Origin: Polaromonas sp.
Lineage (GTDB): Bacteria > Pseudomonadota > Gammaproteobacteria > Burkholderiales > Burkholderiaceae_C
NCBI GenBank assembly: GCA_013298815.1
Contig: JAAFJF010000001.1
Location: 186,001 to 250,000, forward strand
DNA: 64,000 nucleotides
Direction of reading: 5' to 3'
Of this stretch, positions 34,126 through 44,081 are shown piece by piece. The notes under the pieces were generated by a model. The model saw only the letters and a list, made by a program, of their open reading frames with translations. It was not told the DNA's origin and did no database searches. Positions within the stretch are counted from its first letter, which is position 1. Each line of letters begins with the position of its first letter. A program made the translations under genes and the position numbers.

Positions 34126-35286
34126 CTAAACCGTTGTCCATGCGCCGTTGTTTGCGCTGGACTGAATCACCGCCGCCACAAACTGGACACCCAGCAAACC
34201 ATCTAACGCGTTCGGAAAGTGCAGCGCCAGCGGGTCAGCCGCTTGCCCAGAGCGCCGTGCTGCAATGGCTTCTGCCGCATCTGAGTACAAATTCGCAAAA
34301 CCTTCGTGAAAACCTTCTGGATGTCCTGCCACAATGCGCGATGATCGGGCGGCTAAAGGCAAGGTTCCCGGCCCATTCGGTGTGCGGTTTTGCGAAGGCG
34401 CACCCAGTGGCTTGAAGCTCAAAGCTTGCGGATATTCTTGCTGCCACTCCAAGCTGCCCAGCGAGCCGCTCACGCGGATGCGCAGCGCATTTTCCACGCC
34501 CGCAGCTGCCTGCGTCACCCAAAAGCTGCCCCGTGCGCCATTACTCATTCGCAGCATCGCGCCAGCAAAGTCGTGCGTGAGGCGATCAGGCACGATGCTA
34601 CCAACTTCGGCCGCCACTTGTCTGACCTCTAAACCGGTGATGAAACGCAGCAAATTGTGCGCATGCGTGCCAATATCACCCATCACCAGCGAGGGGCCAC
34701 CGCGTTGCGGGTCTTCCTTCCAAGCCTTTTTACCAGGTCCTGCTGTGGCACGGCCACCTTGGACGTATTCAACTTGCACCAGCCGAATATCGCCCAACTC
34801 GCCATTCGCCACCATGGCTTTGGCTTGGCGCACCATGGGGTAGCCGGTATAGTTGTGCGTCAGGCAAAACACCAAGCCCGTGTCGTTCACGCGCTGGTGC
34901 AGTTGCGTGGCTTCAAGCAGTGTGTTGGTCATCGGCTTGTCGCAAATCACGTCAAAACCTTGTGTCAAAGCTTCAAACGCAAATTCAAAATGGCTGTCGT
35001 TTGGCGTCATGATGGCCACCACGTCTGCACCATCGGGGCGTTTTGATTCTGCATTCAACAAGGCCATCCCATCCGCATAGCAGCGCTCAGACGCCAAACC
35101 CAATTCACGGCCAGCAGCTACAGACTTTTCTGAGTTGGAGGATAGCGCCCCCGCCACCAGCTCATAGCGGTCATCCAGCCTTGCGGCTTGCCTGTGCATC
35201 GCACCGATGAACGAACCAGGCCCGCCGCCGATAACGGCTAATCGCAGGCGACGACCCAGCATAGAGATAACGGGATTCAGTGACAT
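34126..35286 (-). CDS. Gfo/Idh/MocA-family sugar oxidoreductase
   Basis: A 386-residue NAD(P)-dependent oxidoreductase. The Rossmann motif is LAVIGGGPGSFIGAMH (about residues 15-30), followed by the family motif CDKPMTNTL (the conserved EKP-like Lys). The C-terminal part forms the alpha/beta substrate domain (GDIGTHAHNLLRF with the catalytic His/Asp region). It is the last gene of the minus-strand run chvE, mmsA, mmsB, dapA-like, so its substrate is probably a sugar or sugar acid carried by that transporter. It could be an aldose dehydrogenase. Confidence 0.88.
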   Translation of the reverse strand: MSLNPVISMLGRRLRLAVIGGGPGSFIGAMHRQAARLDDRYELVAGALSSNSEKSVAAGRELGLASERCYADGMALLNAESKRPDGADVVAIMTPNDSHFEFAFEALTQGFDVICDKPMTNTLLEATQLHQRVNDTGLVFCLTHNYTGYPMVRQAKAMVANGELGDIRLVQVEYVQGGRATAGPGKKAWKEDPQRGGPSLVMGDIGTHAHNLLRFITGLEVRQVAAEVGSIVPDRLTHDFAGAMLRMSNGARGSFWVTQAAAGVENALRIRVSGSLGSLEWQQEYPQALSFKPLGAPSQNRTPNGPGTLPLAARSSRIVAGHPEGFHEGFANLYSDAAEAIAARRSGQAADPLALHFPNALDGLLGVQFVAAVIQSSANNGAWTTV

Positions 35287-35314
35287 CGTTGCTTACTTTC
35301 TATATTTTCTATTT

Positions 35315-36256
35315 TCATTTACCCCAGCGCAAAACCATAGGGTCTAAGCGCCTAGCGGTTTCAATCAGCCCCGTGCGAGTATCAGGATGCTGTGCTGGAA
35401 AAGGGTGGCGTGGCGCTTCGCACGCAATCACACCGCCTTCTTTCATCAAAGATTTGCAGGCTAGCAAGCCACTTTGGCGATTTTCGTAATTGATCAGCGG
35501 CAGCCATTGTTGGTACAAGTCAGCGGCTTCCTCACGTTTTCCAACAGCAAAGGCATCCACAATTTTGCGAATACCATCGGGATAGGCACCACCTGTCATG
35601 GCACCTGTAGCACCGGCTTCCAAATCGGGCATCAGCGTGATCGCCTCTTCGCCATCCCATGGGCCTTCAACGGCTGCGCCACCCAGGCGAATCAATTCAC
35701 GCAATTTTGATGCTGCGCCTGGTGTTTCAACTTTAAAGTAAGAGACCTGTTTGATCTCGTTGGCCATGCGCGCCAACAAAGCGGCCGACAGCGTGGTGCC
35801 ACTGACGGGGGCATCTTGAATCATGATGGGAATGTCGAGAGCATCTGACAAACGGCTGAAGAACTCAACCGTTTGATTTTCTGGCGCGCGTATCGTTGCA
35901 CCGTGGTAAGGCGGCATCACCATCACCATGGCTGCACCCGATTGCTGTGCGCGTAAGCTGCGTTCAATGCAGATTTGCGTGCTGAAGTGGGTGGTGGTCA
36001 CGATCACGGGAACACGCCCTTTGACATGCTCAAGAATCGTGGTTGTCAAGACTTCACGCTCAGCGTCTGATAGTACGAATTGCTCTGAAAAATTGGCCAA
36101 AATACATAAGCCGTTAGATCCTGCATCGATCATGAAATCTACAGCGCGTTTTTGACTGGCAAGGTCAAGCTCGCCAGATTCTGTGAAGGTGGTTGGAACA
36201 ACTGGGAAGACGCCCTTAAAGCGTGCGTTAGAGACAGTTTTTGTAGTAATAGTCAT
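35315..36256 (-). CDS. DapA-family aldolase/dehydratase, probably 2-keto-3-deoxy-pentonate dehydratase
   Basis: A 313-residue TIM-barrel protein of the dihydrodipicolinate synthase family. The Schiff-base Lys is in YFKVETPG (about residue 170), and PPYHG and QDAPVSG are near the active site. In this context the likely reaction is dehydration of L-2-keto-3-deoxyarabonate to 2-oxoglutarate semialdehyde, feeding the semialdehyde dehydrogenase at 52627-54075. The ATG at 36256 starts two bases after the mmsB stop; an upstream TTG overlaps that stop. A 2-keto-3-deoxygluconate aldolase role cannot be excluded. Confidence 0.85.
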   Translation of the reverse strand: MTITTKTVSNARFKGVFPVVPTTFTESGELDLASQKRAVDFMIDAGSNGLCILANFSEQFVLSDAEREVLTTTILEHVKGRVPVIVTTTHFSTQICIERSLRAQQSGAAMVMVMPPYHGATIRAPENQTVEFFSRLSDALDIPIMIQDAPVSGTTLSAALLARMANEIKQVSYFKVETPGAASKLRELIRLGGAAVEGPWDGEEAITLMPDLEAGATGAMTGGAYPDGIRKIVDAFAVGKREEAADLYQQWLPLINYENRQSGLLACKSLMKEGGVIACEAPRHPFPAQHPDTRTGLIETARRLDPMVLRWGK

Positions 36257-36258
36257 GA

Positions 36259-37455
36259 TCAATTCGTTTTGTTTTTGTTGTAAACATCAATGCACACGGC
36301 ACCAAGTAATACCAAGCCTTTGATAACCTGTTGCCAATCAATGCCAATGCCCATGATGGACATGCCATTGTTCATCACGCCCATGATGAACGCGCCAATC
36401 ACAGCGCCAAGCACCTTGCCCACACCGCCTGATGCTGACGCCCCGCCTATAAAGCAAGCGGCAATCACATCCAACTCAAAGCCCAAACCTGCTTTGGGCG
36501 TGGCGGTGTTCAAACGCGCCGCAAATATCAAACCGGCCAACGCCGCCAACACCCCCATGTTGATGAAGGTGTAAAAAGTCAAACGCTCTGTTTTGATGCC
36601 TGACAGACGAGCCGCTTTCTCGTTGCCGCCCAGTGCATAAATGCGTCGGCCAACAGTTGTTTTCGAAGTCACAAAGTCGTAAGCAAACATCAGCAAGAGC
36701 ATCACAATCAGTACATTGGGCAAACCCTTGTAAGACGACAGCAGGTAGCTGAAAGCGGTGATCATCGCGACAAAAACCAAGTTCTTCAATGCAAAAAATG
36801 CTGTCGGTTCGTTGTCCATGCCGTGTTTGATGCGGTCAGCGCGTTCGCGTACTTTGCTGATGAGTAAGCCCAGTGCGATCAAAACACCCACCACCAAAGA
36901 CAAGATACGTAAGTTTTCACCCGAGAAAGGATCAGGAATAAAGCCGGTGCTTAACAATTGAAAATCAGCCGGAAAAGGCCCCACTGATGAACCGCCCAGC
37001 ACCGCCAGCGCCAACCCTTTGAACACCAGCATGCCAGCCAGCGTCACGATGAACGACGGTATTTTGTAAAAAGCCACCCAGTAACCCTGTGCCGCACCAA
37101 TGGCACCCCCTAAAACCAGGCAAATGAGCGTAGCTGGTACAAAATGCATCTCATACTCAACCATTAACACGGCAGCGACAGCACCAATAAAACCGCTCAC
37201 AGAACCCACCGACAGGTCGATGTGACCCGCCACAATAACAAGCAGCATGCCCAACGCCATCACAATGATGTAGCTGTTTTGCAAAATCAAGTTGGTAAGA
37301 TTCAACGGTTGAAACAGCGTGCCGTTCGTCATCACCTGAAAAAACACCATGATGGCGACAAGTGAAATCAGGAGTCCATATTCACGCAGATTGTTTTTAA
37401 GAATACCGGCATCACCCGCTGGTTTTTTGGTTTCTAAATTTGTTGTTGTTGCCAT
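36259..37455 (-). CDS. mmsB: sugar ABC transporter permease, MmsB/GguB type
   Basis: A 398-residue inner-membrane permease with about ten helices. It has the family loop GHIDLSVGSVSGFIGA and the late FIGGASASGGVGKVLGAVIGAFIMG. The central hydrophilic insertion with RRIYALGGNEKAARLSGIKTER is typical of the large monosaccharide permeases of this group (XylH/GguB). One base separates it from the upstream mmsA gene. Confidence 0.92.
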   Translation of the reverse strand: MATTTNLETKKPAGDAGILKNNLREYGLLISLVAIMVFFQVMTNGTLFQPLNLTNLILQNSYIIVMALGMLLVIVAGHIDLSVGSVSGFIGAVAAVLMVEYEMHFVPATLICLVLGGAIGAAQGYWVAFYKIPSFIVTLAGMLVFKGLALAVLGGSSVGPFPADFQLLSTGFIPDPFSGENLRILSLVVGVLIALGLLISKVRERADRIKHGMDNEPTAFFALKNLVFVAMITAFSYLLSSYKGLPNVLIVMLLLMFAYDFVTSKTTVGRRIYALGGNEKAARLSGIKTERLTFYTFINMGVLAALAGLIFAARLNTATPKAGLGFELDVIAACFIGGASASGGVGKVLGAVIGAFIMGVMNNGMSIMGIGIDWQQVIKGLVLLGAVCIDVYNKNKTN

Positions 37456-37456
37456 G

Positions 37457-38989
37457 TCAATTCACTCCTGATGTCACGATAGATCGCATAATTTTTTCTT
37501 GGCTAGCTTCTGCGGCTGAAAATTCAGCGACAAACGTGCCTTCGTTGAGCACACAAATTCGGTCACACATGCCCAGTAGTTCTGGCATTTCACTCGAAAT
37601 CATGATCACGCATTTGCCCTCGCTGGCCAGTTGCGCAATGATGGTGTAGATCTCGTACTTCGCACCCACATCAATGCCTCGGGTGGGTTCGTCCAAAATG
37701 AGGACTTCAGGGTTGGAAAACAACCATTTACTCAACACAACCTTTTGCTGGTTGCCGCCCGATAAGTTGACGGTACGCGCAAACACGTTAGGGCTGCGAA
37801 TATTCAGCTTTTGCCGATAGTCTTCCGCCACCTTGAATTCAACGCCTTCGTCGATTACTGTGTATTTAGATACCGCTTCCAAGTTCGCCAGCGTGGTGTT
37901 CCAGGCAATGGTTTCGTCTAAAACCAAGCCGTAGCCTTTGCGGTCTTCCGTTACATAGGCAATGCCGTGATCGATGGCTTTTTGGACGGTGCTGGTGTCA
38001 ATGGCTTTGCCATGTAGAAGAACTTCACCGCTGATACCTTGGCCGTAAGTGCGTCCAAAAACGCTCATCGCCAATTCGGTGCGACCTGCACCCATCAGCC
38101 CAGCAATGCCCACAATTTCGCCGCGCTTGACGTGTAAGTCAACGCCTTTGATGATTTGTCTATCAGCGTGTACATCGTGGTGAACATGCCAGTTTTTGAT
38201 CTCAAAAACGGTATCCCCAATGTTGGGGGTGCGCTTGGGGTAGCGATCCGCCATCTCACGCCCCACCATGTGCTTGATGACTTGGTCTTCGCTAATAGGC
38301 TCCTGCGTGCAATCCAGCGAGGCCACAGTGGCACCATCACGCAGCACGGTGATGGCATCGGCCACTTTGGCTATTTCGTTAAGTTTGTGTGAAATCAAAA
38401 TGCAGGCGATACCTTGGCGTTTGAGCTCTAAAAGTAATTCCAGCAAAGCGTCGCTGTCGGTTTCGTTCAAGCTCGCTGTAGGCTCGTCCAAAATCAAGAG
38501 CTTTACCTCTTTGGACAGGGCTTTGGCAATTTCAATCAGCTGTTGTTTGCCCACCCCTAGGTTGGTGATCAGCGCGTTGGGCGATTCTTTCAAGCCCACT
38601 TTTTTAAGCAGCGCTTGCGTCTTTAAAAACGAGGTGTTCCAGTCGATCACGCCGTACTTGGCTTGCTCATTGCCCAAAAAAATATTTTCAGTTATGGACA
38701 ACAAAGGTACCAAGGCCAGCTCTTGGTGAATGATGATGATGCCTTTGTGCTCGCTATCGGCAATACCTTTAAAACGGCAGGGTTCACCGAGAAATTTGAT
38801 CTCGCCTTCGTAATCGCCAGCAGGGTAAACGCCGCTCAGAACTTTCATCAGCGTTGATTTGCCTGCTCCGTTTTCACCCACAATGGCGTGAATTTGACCA
38901 GCTTGCACCGTTAAATTGACATTGTTCAGCGCTTTAACGCTGTGGAATGCTTTGGTGATGCCGCGCATTTCTAGAATGGGATCAGCCAT
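37457..38989 (-). CDS. mmsA: sugar ABC transporter ATPase, MmsA/GguA type
   Basis: A 510-residue double ABC ATPase. Half one: Walker [10 protein letters not shown] (about 36-44), signature [15 protein letters not shown], Walker [11 protein letters not shown]. Half two: degenerate P-loop [10 protein letters not shown], signature [15 protein letters not shown] and Walker [16 protein letters not shown]. This asymmetric pair is normal in ribose/xylose-type transporters. The start at 38989 has GAGAGG upstream. A terminator-like hairpin in the preceding gap separates it from the binding-protein gene. Confidence 0.93.
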   Translation of the reverse strand: MADPILEMRGITKAFHSVKALNNVNLTVQAGQIHAIVGENGAGKSTLMKVLSGVYPAGDYEGEIKFLGEPCRFKGIADSEHKGIIIIHQELALVPLLSITENIFLGNEQAKYGVIDWNTSFLKTQALLKKVGLKESPNALITNLGVGKQQLIEIAKALSKEVKLLILDEPTASLNETDSDALLELLLELKRQGIACILISHKLNEIAKVADAITVLRDGATVASLDCTQEPISEDQVIKHMVGREMADRYPKRTPNIGDTVFEIKNWHVHHDVHADRQIIKGVDLHVKRGEIVGIAGLMGAGRTELAMSVFGRTYGQGISGEVLLHGKAIDTSTVQKAIDHGIAYVTEDRKGYGLVLDETIAWNTTLANLEAVSKYTVIDEGVEFKVAEDYRQKLNIRSPNVFARTVNLSGGNQQKVVLSKWLFSNPEVLILDEPTRGIDVGAKYEIYTIIAQLASEGKCVIMISSEMPELLGMCDRICVLNEGTFVAEFSAAEASQEKIMRSIVTSGVN

Positions 38990-39071
38990 ATTGCCTCTCG
39001 GTCTCATTTTTGGTTGTCATTTTTTGCTTTTCGATTTGCCTACATCGTATGACAATGCGCCCAGAATGTAA

Positions 39072-39103
39072 AAAGGCTCTGCGCTTTTCGGCACAGAGCC
39101 TTT
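39072..39103 (-). terminator. intercistronic attenuator between chvE and mmsA
   Basis: Minus-strand stem AAAGGCTCTGTGC/GCGCAGAGCCTTT with a six-base loop, then TTTTACATT. It probably allows partial read-through from the binding-protein gene into the ATPase gene. Confidence 0.7.
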
Positions 39104-39130
39104 CATTTGAGCTGTGGTGTCAGCCGATTT

Positions 39131-40207
39131 TTATTTCAACTGTTCTTCTTTGATGTAGCCACTGCCGATCAAGACTTGCTTGTAATTAGATAAATCGACG
39201 CTAACTGGCTTCAACAAGTAAGACGGAACGACTTTGACCTTGTTGTTGTAGGTTTTTGTGTCGTTGATTTCCACAGTTTTACCGCTCATCATGGCGTCAA
39301 CCATACCCGCAGTCACTTTGGCCAACTCGCGCGTGTCTTTGAAAATCGTCGAGTACTGTTCTTTGCGGATGATAGATTTGACTGACGGTACTTCAGCATC
39401 TTGACCGCTCACAAACGGGTAAGGTTGTGATGCACTGCCGTAGCCCACGCCTTTGAGCGATGACAAAATACCAATGCTCAAACCATCATACGGAGACAAA
39501 ACAGCATTCACTTTGGCTTTGCCATAGTAGGCGCTCAGCAAGTTGTCCATACGCGCTTGCGCGACTGCGCCGTCCCAACGTAGGGTGGATACCTTGGCCA
39601 TGCCGACTTGTTTGCTTTGGACAACCAGTTTGCCGCTCTTAATATACGGGTCAAGCACAGACATAGCGCCGTCGTAGAAGAAGAAAGCGTTGTTGTCGTC
39701 AGCAGAGCCACCGAAAAGTTCGATATTGAAAGGCCCTTTGCCTTCTTTCAAGCCGAGCGCTTTTTCGAGTGATTGCGCTTGCAGCACGCCCACTTGGAAG
39801 TTGTCAAACGTCGCATAGTAGTCCACGTTTTTGCTGCCAACAATCAAACGGTCATACGCCACAACCTTGATGCCTTTGTCGGCCGCTTTTTGCAAGGCGT
39901 TAGACAGTGTTGAACCATCAATCGCAGCAATCACCAAAACCTTCACACCTTTGGTGATCATGTTTTCGATTTGCGCCAATTGGTTTGGAATGTCGTCATC
40001 TGCGTATTGCAAATCGGCTTTGTAGCCTTTTGCGGCCAAAGCGGCAACCATGCTGTTGCCGTCGCTCACCCAGCGGGTTGAGGTTTTGGTTGGCATTGCG
40101 ACACCAACAGTGCCTTTGTCTTGTGCGTTAGCCACTGGCACGCCAAACGCGAAACCTAGCGTGATGGCGGCAGCAAGTGCCTTGAGAGTATTTCTACGTG
40201 CTTTCAT
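39131..40207 (-). CDS. chvE: sugar-binding periplasmic protein, ChvE/MmsC type
   Basis: A 358-residue periplasmic binding protein with a signal peptide ([20 protein letters not shown]). It has the ChvE-like N-terminus [19 protein letters not shown] and later [17 protein letters not shown] and [16 protein letters not shown]. In Agrobacterium ChvE binds D-galactose, L-arabinose, D-glucose and related sugars. It is divergent from a GbpR-like LysR gene, the same gene arrangement as gbpR-chvE in rhizobia. Confidence 0.9.
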   Translation of the reverse strand: MKARRNTLKALAAAITLGFAFGVPVANAQDKGTVGVAMPTKTSTRWVSDGNSMVAALAAKGYKADLQYADDDIPNQLAQIENMITKGVKVLVIAAIDGSTLSNALQKAADKGIKVVAYDRLIVGSKNVDYYATFDNFQVGVLQAQSLEKALGLKEGKGPFNIELFGGSADDNNAFFFYDGAMSVLDPYIKSGKLVVQSKQVGMAKVSTLRWDGAVAQARMDNLLSAYYGKAKVNAVLSPYDGLSIGILSSLKGVGYGSASQPYPFVSGQDAEVPSVKSIIRKEQYSTIFKDTRELAKVTAGMVDAMMSGKTVEINDTKTYNNKVKVVPSYLLKPVSVDLSNYKQVLIGSGYIKEEQLK

Positions 40208-40299
40208 GTATCTCCAATTTGTAGTTAAGTTGCTGAAATCGATCTTTGCTTTTTTTGGCGCAGATGGCGCATCATACGGATTTGATTGATAATCTTCTA

Positions 40300-40336
40300 A
40301 TGCTAATTAAATGACTTGCGATATATAAATTAGCAT
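40300..40336. promoter_or_regulatory. candidate LysR operator between chvE and the LysR gene
   Basis: ATGCTAATT (40300-40308) and its exact complement AATTAGCAT (40328-40336) flank a 19-base spacer. The spacer contains TTGCGATAT (40316-40324), one base off the TTGCAATAT box seen elsewhere in the sugar locus. Confidence 0.55.
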
Positions 40337-40380
40337 ACGTAAAAACCCTATTTATAAAATTTTTGTGAAAATGCGAAGCT

Positions 40381-41376
40381 ATGGCAAATTACATGCATTG
40401 GTTTATTCGTTCTCGGCTTAAAACACGCCAGTTATTGCTGCTCGTGGCGTTGGCTGAGCACGGTAATATCCACAAAGCCTCTCAGTCGTTGAGCATGACG
40501 CAGCCAGCAGCGTCTAAATTACTCAAAGATTTGGAAGATGCCTTGGAGGTGTCCCTCTTTGATCGATTGCCCAGGGGCATGCGCCCCACTTGGTATGGGG
40601 AGACGATGATCCGCCATGCGCGAGTCGCCTTAGGCAGTTTGAACCAAGCACATGATGAGTTGGAGGCTGCAAAGGCAGGGCAATTCGGCCAAGTTTACGT
40701 GGGTGCTATTTCTTCACCAGGCTTGGCGTTGATGCCGCCAGCCGTGGCGATGGTGAAGCTGGAGCACCCCAATTTGCAAATCGCCTTGCAAATCGAATCC
40801 AGCGATATTTTGATTGAGCGTTTGAACCAAGGTAAGCTGGATATTTTGGTCGCGCGTCTGTTCGCGCAACACGATAAGTCTCAGTTGCGCTACGAAATGT
40901 TGTCTGACGAAGCGGTTTGTGCGATTGCCCGGCCTGGCCACCCCTTGCTCAGCATGCACGCACCAAGCTTGCATGATGCCGTCAACATGGGCTGGATCAT
41001 CCCACCTGATGGCAGCGTATTGCGCCATCGGTTTGACCTGATGTTTCAAGAGGTTGGGTTGCAGACGCCGGTCAACGTCATCGAAACAGGTTCGTTGATG
41101 TTCACCACCAAAATGCTACAGCAAAGCGACATGATCAGCGTCGTCGCGACCGATGTGGCACGCTATTACGCTGATCACGGTTTGTTGGCTATTTTGCCCA
41201 TGTCGCTGCCGTGTCAAATGGACGCCTTTGGCATCATCACGCGGCGCGACCGGCTATTGTCACCTGCTGCAAAAGTAATGCTGCGTGCACTTAAAACGGC
41301 CGCTATGTCTGTCTATGGCAAGCAGCTAGAGCAAACGGCTGACGAAGCGTTTAGTTCCAGCCTGCGTCGACCTTGA
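40381..41376 (+). CDS. LysR-family regulator, GbpR-like
   Basis: A 331-residue LysR-type regulator with the HTH at about residues 12-72 (LLLLVALAEHGNIHKASQSL, MTQPAASKLLKDLE), then the linker helix and a periplasmic-binding-like effector domain. The gene is divergent from the chvE-like gene and convergent with the SDR gene, whose 3' end it overlaps by 26 bp. Known GbpR proteins control chvE in response to galactose and related sugars, so this is the probable regulator of the whole 34-54 kb locus. Confidence 0.9.
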   Translation: MANYMHWFIRSRLKTRQLLLLVALAEHGNIHKASQSLSMTQPAASKLLKDLEDALEVSLFDRLPRGMRPTWYGETMIRHARVALGSLNQAHDELEAAKAGQFGQVYVGAISSPGLALMPPAVAMVKLEHPNLQIALQIESSDILIERLNQGKLDILVARLFAQHDKSQLRYEMLSDEAVCAIARPGHPLLSMHAPSLHDAVNMGWIIPPDGSVLRHRFDLMFQEVGLQTPVNVIETGSLMFTTKMLQQSDMISVVATDVARYYADHGLLAILPMSLPCQMDAFGIITRRDRLLSPAAKVMLRALKTAAMSVYGKQLEQTADEAFSSSLRRP

Positions 41377-42148
41377 ACTCTTGCGCGGTACACATCGCGC
41401 CATCGTCCGCCGCCAAAAACAACACCATGTTGGCAATGTCTGAGGGTTGTAATTTATCGGGCAGACATTGGTTGCGCTTGATGGCTTCTTCGCCTTCCGC
41501 ATTGAGCCACAGCTTAATCTGGCGCTCTGTCATGACCCAGCCTGGCGACACAGTATTTATGCGGATCCTGTACGCCCCCAAGCTCTCAGCCAAGCCGCGT
41601 GTCAAGCCGTTCACCGAAGACTTGGCGATGGCGTAGCAAGGGTAAGTGCCACCTTTGGTTTGCCAGCCGGTCGAGCCTAGGTTAATGACTGATCCGCCGT
41701 TGAGTCTTTTCATGCTTGGCACAATGGCCTGAATCGCAAAAAACGCCGGGCGTTGGTTTACCGCCATGCGTTCGTCCCAATACTCGGGTGTGACAGATTC
41801 CAGCGTGTGGCGGTCATCCCGCGCCACGTTGTTGACCAAAGCTGAAAAGTCGCCTAATTCGCCCACGGCCGTATCAATGTTTTGTTTCAGCGCAGCCACA
41901 TGACGCACATCACAAACGCGCCACCAAGGTTTTAAGTGCCCATTGGCAGCAATGGTGTTTGCAAGCTGCGCACTCTCGGCTTCGGCCATATCAACAAAGG
42001 CGACTTGCGCACCTTGTTCGGCAAAAGCCGTCACTATCGCCGCGCCAATACCCGTGCCGCCACCGGTGATAAAAACACGTTTGCCTTTTAAGCTCGGAAA
42101 GATGGCTAATTTTTTGGTTGAATGAGAGGTCGGTAAAGCAGCAGTCAT
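41351..42148 (-). CDS. SDR aldose 1-dehydrogenase, XylB-like
   Basis: A 265-residue short-chain dehydrogenase with the cofactor loop TGGGTGIGAA, NNVARDDRH and the YxxxK in YPCYAIAKSSV. DRHTLESVTPEYWDERMAVNQRP closely follows the Caulobacter D-xylose dehydrogenase pattern. It would oxidise an aldose (D-xylose, L-arabinose or D-galactose) to the lactone. The start at 42148 (MTAALPTSHSTKK) is preferred to a longer frame. Divergent from the aldonate dehydratase, the next enzyme of such a pathway. Confidence 0.88.
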   Translation of the reverse strand: MTAALPTSHSTKKLAIFPSLKGKRVFITGGGTGIGAAIVTAFAEQGAQVAFVDMAEAESAQLANTIAANGHLKPWWRVCDVRHVAALKQNIDTAVGELGDFSALVNNVARDDRHTLESVTPEYWDERMAVNQRPAFFAIQAIVPSMKRLNGGSVINLGSTGWQTKGGTYPCYAIAKSSVNGLTRGLAESLGAYRIRINTVSPGWVMTERQIKLWLNAEGEEAIKRNQCLPDKLQPSDIANMVLFLAADDGAMCTAQEFKVDAGWN

Positions 42149-42171
42149 GAAAGCGTATTCCTGTTTAAAAC

Positions 42172-42197
42172 TGACATATTGCAATTTGTATATGTCA
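42172..42197. promoter_or_regulatory. candidate operator between the SDR and dehydratase genes
   Basis: TGACATAT (42172-42179) and ATATGTCA (42190-42197) form a perfect 8-10-8 inverted repeat. It contains ATATTGCAA (42176-42184), the complement of the TTGCAATAT box found at other promoters of the locus. Confidence 0.65.
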
Positions 42198-42301
42198 GGT
42201 ATTGATTAAAGTATTTTCTATTATCACTATGCCTTGTTACGATACGATTTGTCAAGTTGACCTCGCTTTTTTTCTGATTTTTTTAATAACTTATTGAGAC
42301 T

Positions 42302-44026
42302 ATGGACGCTAAAAAATACCCCGTACGCCGCAGCCAAGCTTGGTTTGGCAGAGACGACCGTGACGGTTTTGTACATCGTAGCTGGCTTAAAAACCAAGGC
42401 TACCCGCATGACGAGTTGGACGGCCGCCCCGTCATCGGCATTTGCAACACCTGGAGCGAGCTGACGCCCTGCAATGGGCACTTCCGCGAGTTGGCCGAGT
42501 TTGTGAAACGTGGCGTCTATGAGGCCGGTGGCTTCCCCTTGGAGTTCCCCGTCATGTCTTTGGGCGAAACCCAGCTGCGTCCCACCGCCATGCTGTTTCG
42601 CAACTTGGCCAGTATGGACGTGGAAGAGTCGATTCGTGGCAACCCGATCGACGGTGTCGTGCTGCTCATGGGCTGCGACAAAACCACGCCGTCGCTGATG
42701 ATGGGCGCGGCCAGCTGTGATTTGCCGACCATTGGCGTCTCAGGCGGCCCGATGTTGAACGGCAAGTTTCGCGGCAAAGACATCGGCTCTGGCACGGGCG
42801 TGTGGCAGATGAGCGAGATGGTGCGCGCCGGTGAAATGACGCAACAAGATTTCACCGAGGCCGAGTCCTGCATGCACCGCTCCAAAGGCAGCTGCATGAC
42901 CATGGGCACCGCCAGCACAATGGCCAGCATGGTCGAAGCGCTGGGCATGTCGCTGCCAGAAAACGCCGCCATACCCGCTGCCGACACACGGCGCAACCGC
43001 TTGGCACAAATGAGCGGCCGCCGCATTGTTGAAATGGTCAATCAAGACATCAAGATGTCGCAAATTTTGACGCGCGAAGCTTTTGAAAACGCCATCCGCA
43101 CCTGCGCCGCCATTGGTGGCTCGACCAACGCGGTGATCCACCTCATCGCCATCGCCGGCCGCATGGGCATCAAGCTCGATTTGGACGATTGGGACAAACT
43201 AGGTGCCAGCGTGCCGTGTTTGCTGAACCTGCAACCCTCGGGCAAGTTCCTGATGGAAGATTTCTACTACGCCGGTGGCCTGCCCGCCATCCTGCGCGAG
43301 ATTCAACCCATCTTGCACTTGGGCGCACTCACCGCCAATGGCAAAACTTTGGGTGAAAACATTCAAAACGCGCCCTGCTACAACCGCGACGTCATCAAAA
43401 CGCCTGACGAACCCTTCATGAAAGACGCCGGCATTGCCGTGCTGCGTGGCAATTTAGCGCCTAATGGTGCGGTCATCAAGCCGTCCGCCGCGTCCGCCCA
43501 TTTGCTGCAGCACCGCGGCCGTGCCGTGGTGTTTGAAGACATTGAAGACTTCCACGCCCGCATTGACGACGATGCGCTGGACGTTGACGAGCATTGCATC
43601 ATGGTCCTGAAAAACTGCGGTCCCAAAGGCTACCCCGGCATGGCCGAGGTGGGTAACATGCCGCTGCCGCCAAAAATTTTGCAACGCGGCATCACCGACA
43701 TGGTGCGCATCAGCGACGGCCGCATGAGCGGCACCGCCTACGGCACGGTGGTGCTGCACACCTCGCCCGAAGCCGCAGCCGGTGGCCCGCTGGCTTTGGT
43801 GCAAAATGGCGACATGATTGAACTCGATGTCGCGGGTCGTCGCCTGCATTTAGAAGTGAGCGACGAAGAACTCGCCCAGCGCCGTCTCAGCTGGAAGCCA
43901 CCGCAGCACCCGACCCGTGGCTACCAAAAAATCTATGTTGACCACGTGCAGCAAGCGCATCTGGGGGCGGATTTAGACTTTTTGGTAGGCGGCAGTGGTG
44001 CTTTGGTGCCGCGCGATTCGCATTGA
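42302..44026 (+). CDS. IlvD/Edd-family aldonate dehydratase
   Basis: A 574-residue iron-sulfur dehydratase. Cluster Cys lie in ELTPCN (about residue 60), LMGCDKTTP (about 127) and GSCMTMGTAS (about 200). The C-terminal part has ISDGRMSGTAYGTVV. This subgroup contains L-arabonate, D-xylonate and galactonate dehydratases, giving the 2-keto-3-deoxy acid. It is divergent from the aldose dehydrogenase and followed by an aldose epimerase. The chemistry fits the products used by the DapA-like enzyme and by DgoK. Confidence 0.92.
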   Translation: MDAKKYPVRRSQAWFGRDDRDGFVHRSWLKNQGYPHDELDGRPVIGICNTWSELTPCNGHFRELAEFVKRGVYEAGGFPLEFPVMSLGETQLRPTAMLFRNLASMDVEESIRGNPIDGVVLLMGCDKTTPSLMMGAASCDLPTIGVSGGPMLNGKFRGKDIGSGTGVWQMSEMVRAGEMTQQDFTEAESCMHRSKGSCMTMGTASTMASMVEALGMSLPENAAIPAADTRRNRLAQMSGRRIVEMVNQDIKMSQILTREAFENAIRTCAAIGGSTNAVIHLIAIAGRMGIKLDLDDWDKLGASVPCLLNLQPSGKFLMEDFYYAGGLPAILREIQPILHLGALTANGKTLGENIQNAPCYNRDVIKTPDEPFMKDAGIAVLRGNLAPNGAVIKPSAASAHLLQHRGRAVVFEDIEDFHARIDDDALDVDEHCIMVLKNCGPKGYPGMAEVGNMPLPPKILQRGITDMVRISDGRMSGTAYGTVVLHTSPEAAAGGPLALVQNGDMIELDVAGRRLHLEVSDEELAQRRLSWKPPQHPTRGYQKIYVDHVQQAHLGADLDFLVGGSGALVPRDSH

Positions 44027-44058
44027 TATTAAATAGTTTGCCTAGCTAATCTAGGTAA

Positions 44059-44070
44059 CTGTAATTACAG
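44059..44070. promoter_or_regulatory. short palindrome before the aldose epimerase gene
   Basis: CTGTAATTACAG is a perfect 12-bp palindrome 11 bp before the ATG, preceded by the small hairpin CCTAG-CTAAT-CTAGG (44041-44055). Role unknown. Confidence 0.3.
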
Positions 44071-44081
44071 AGAAGTAGCCA

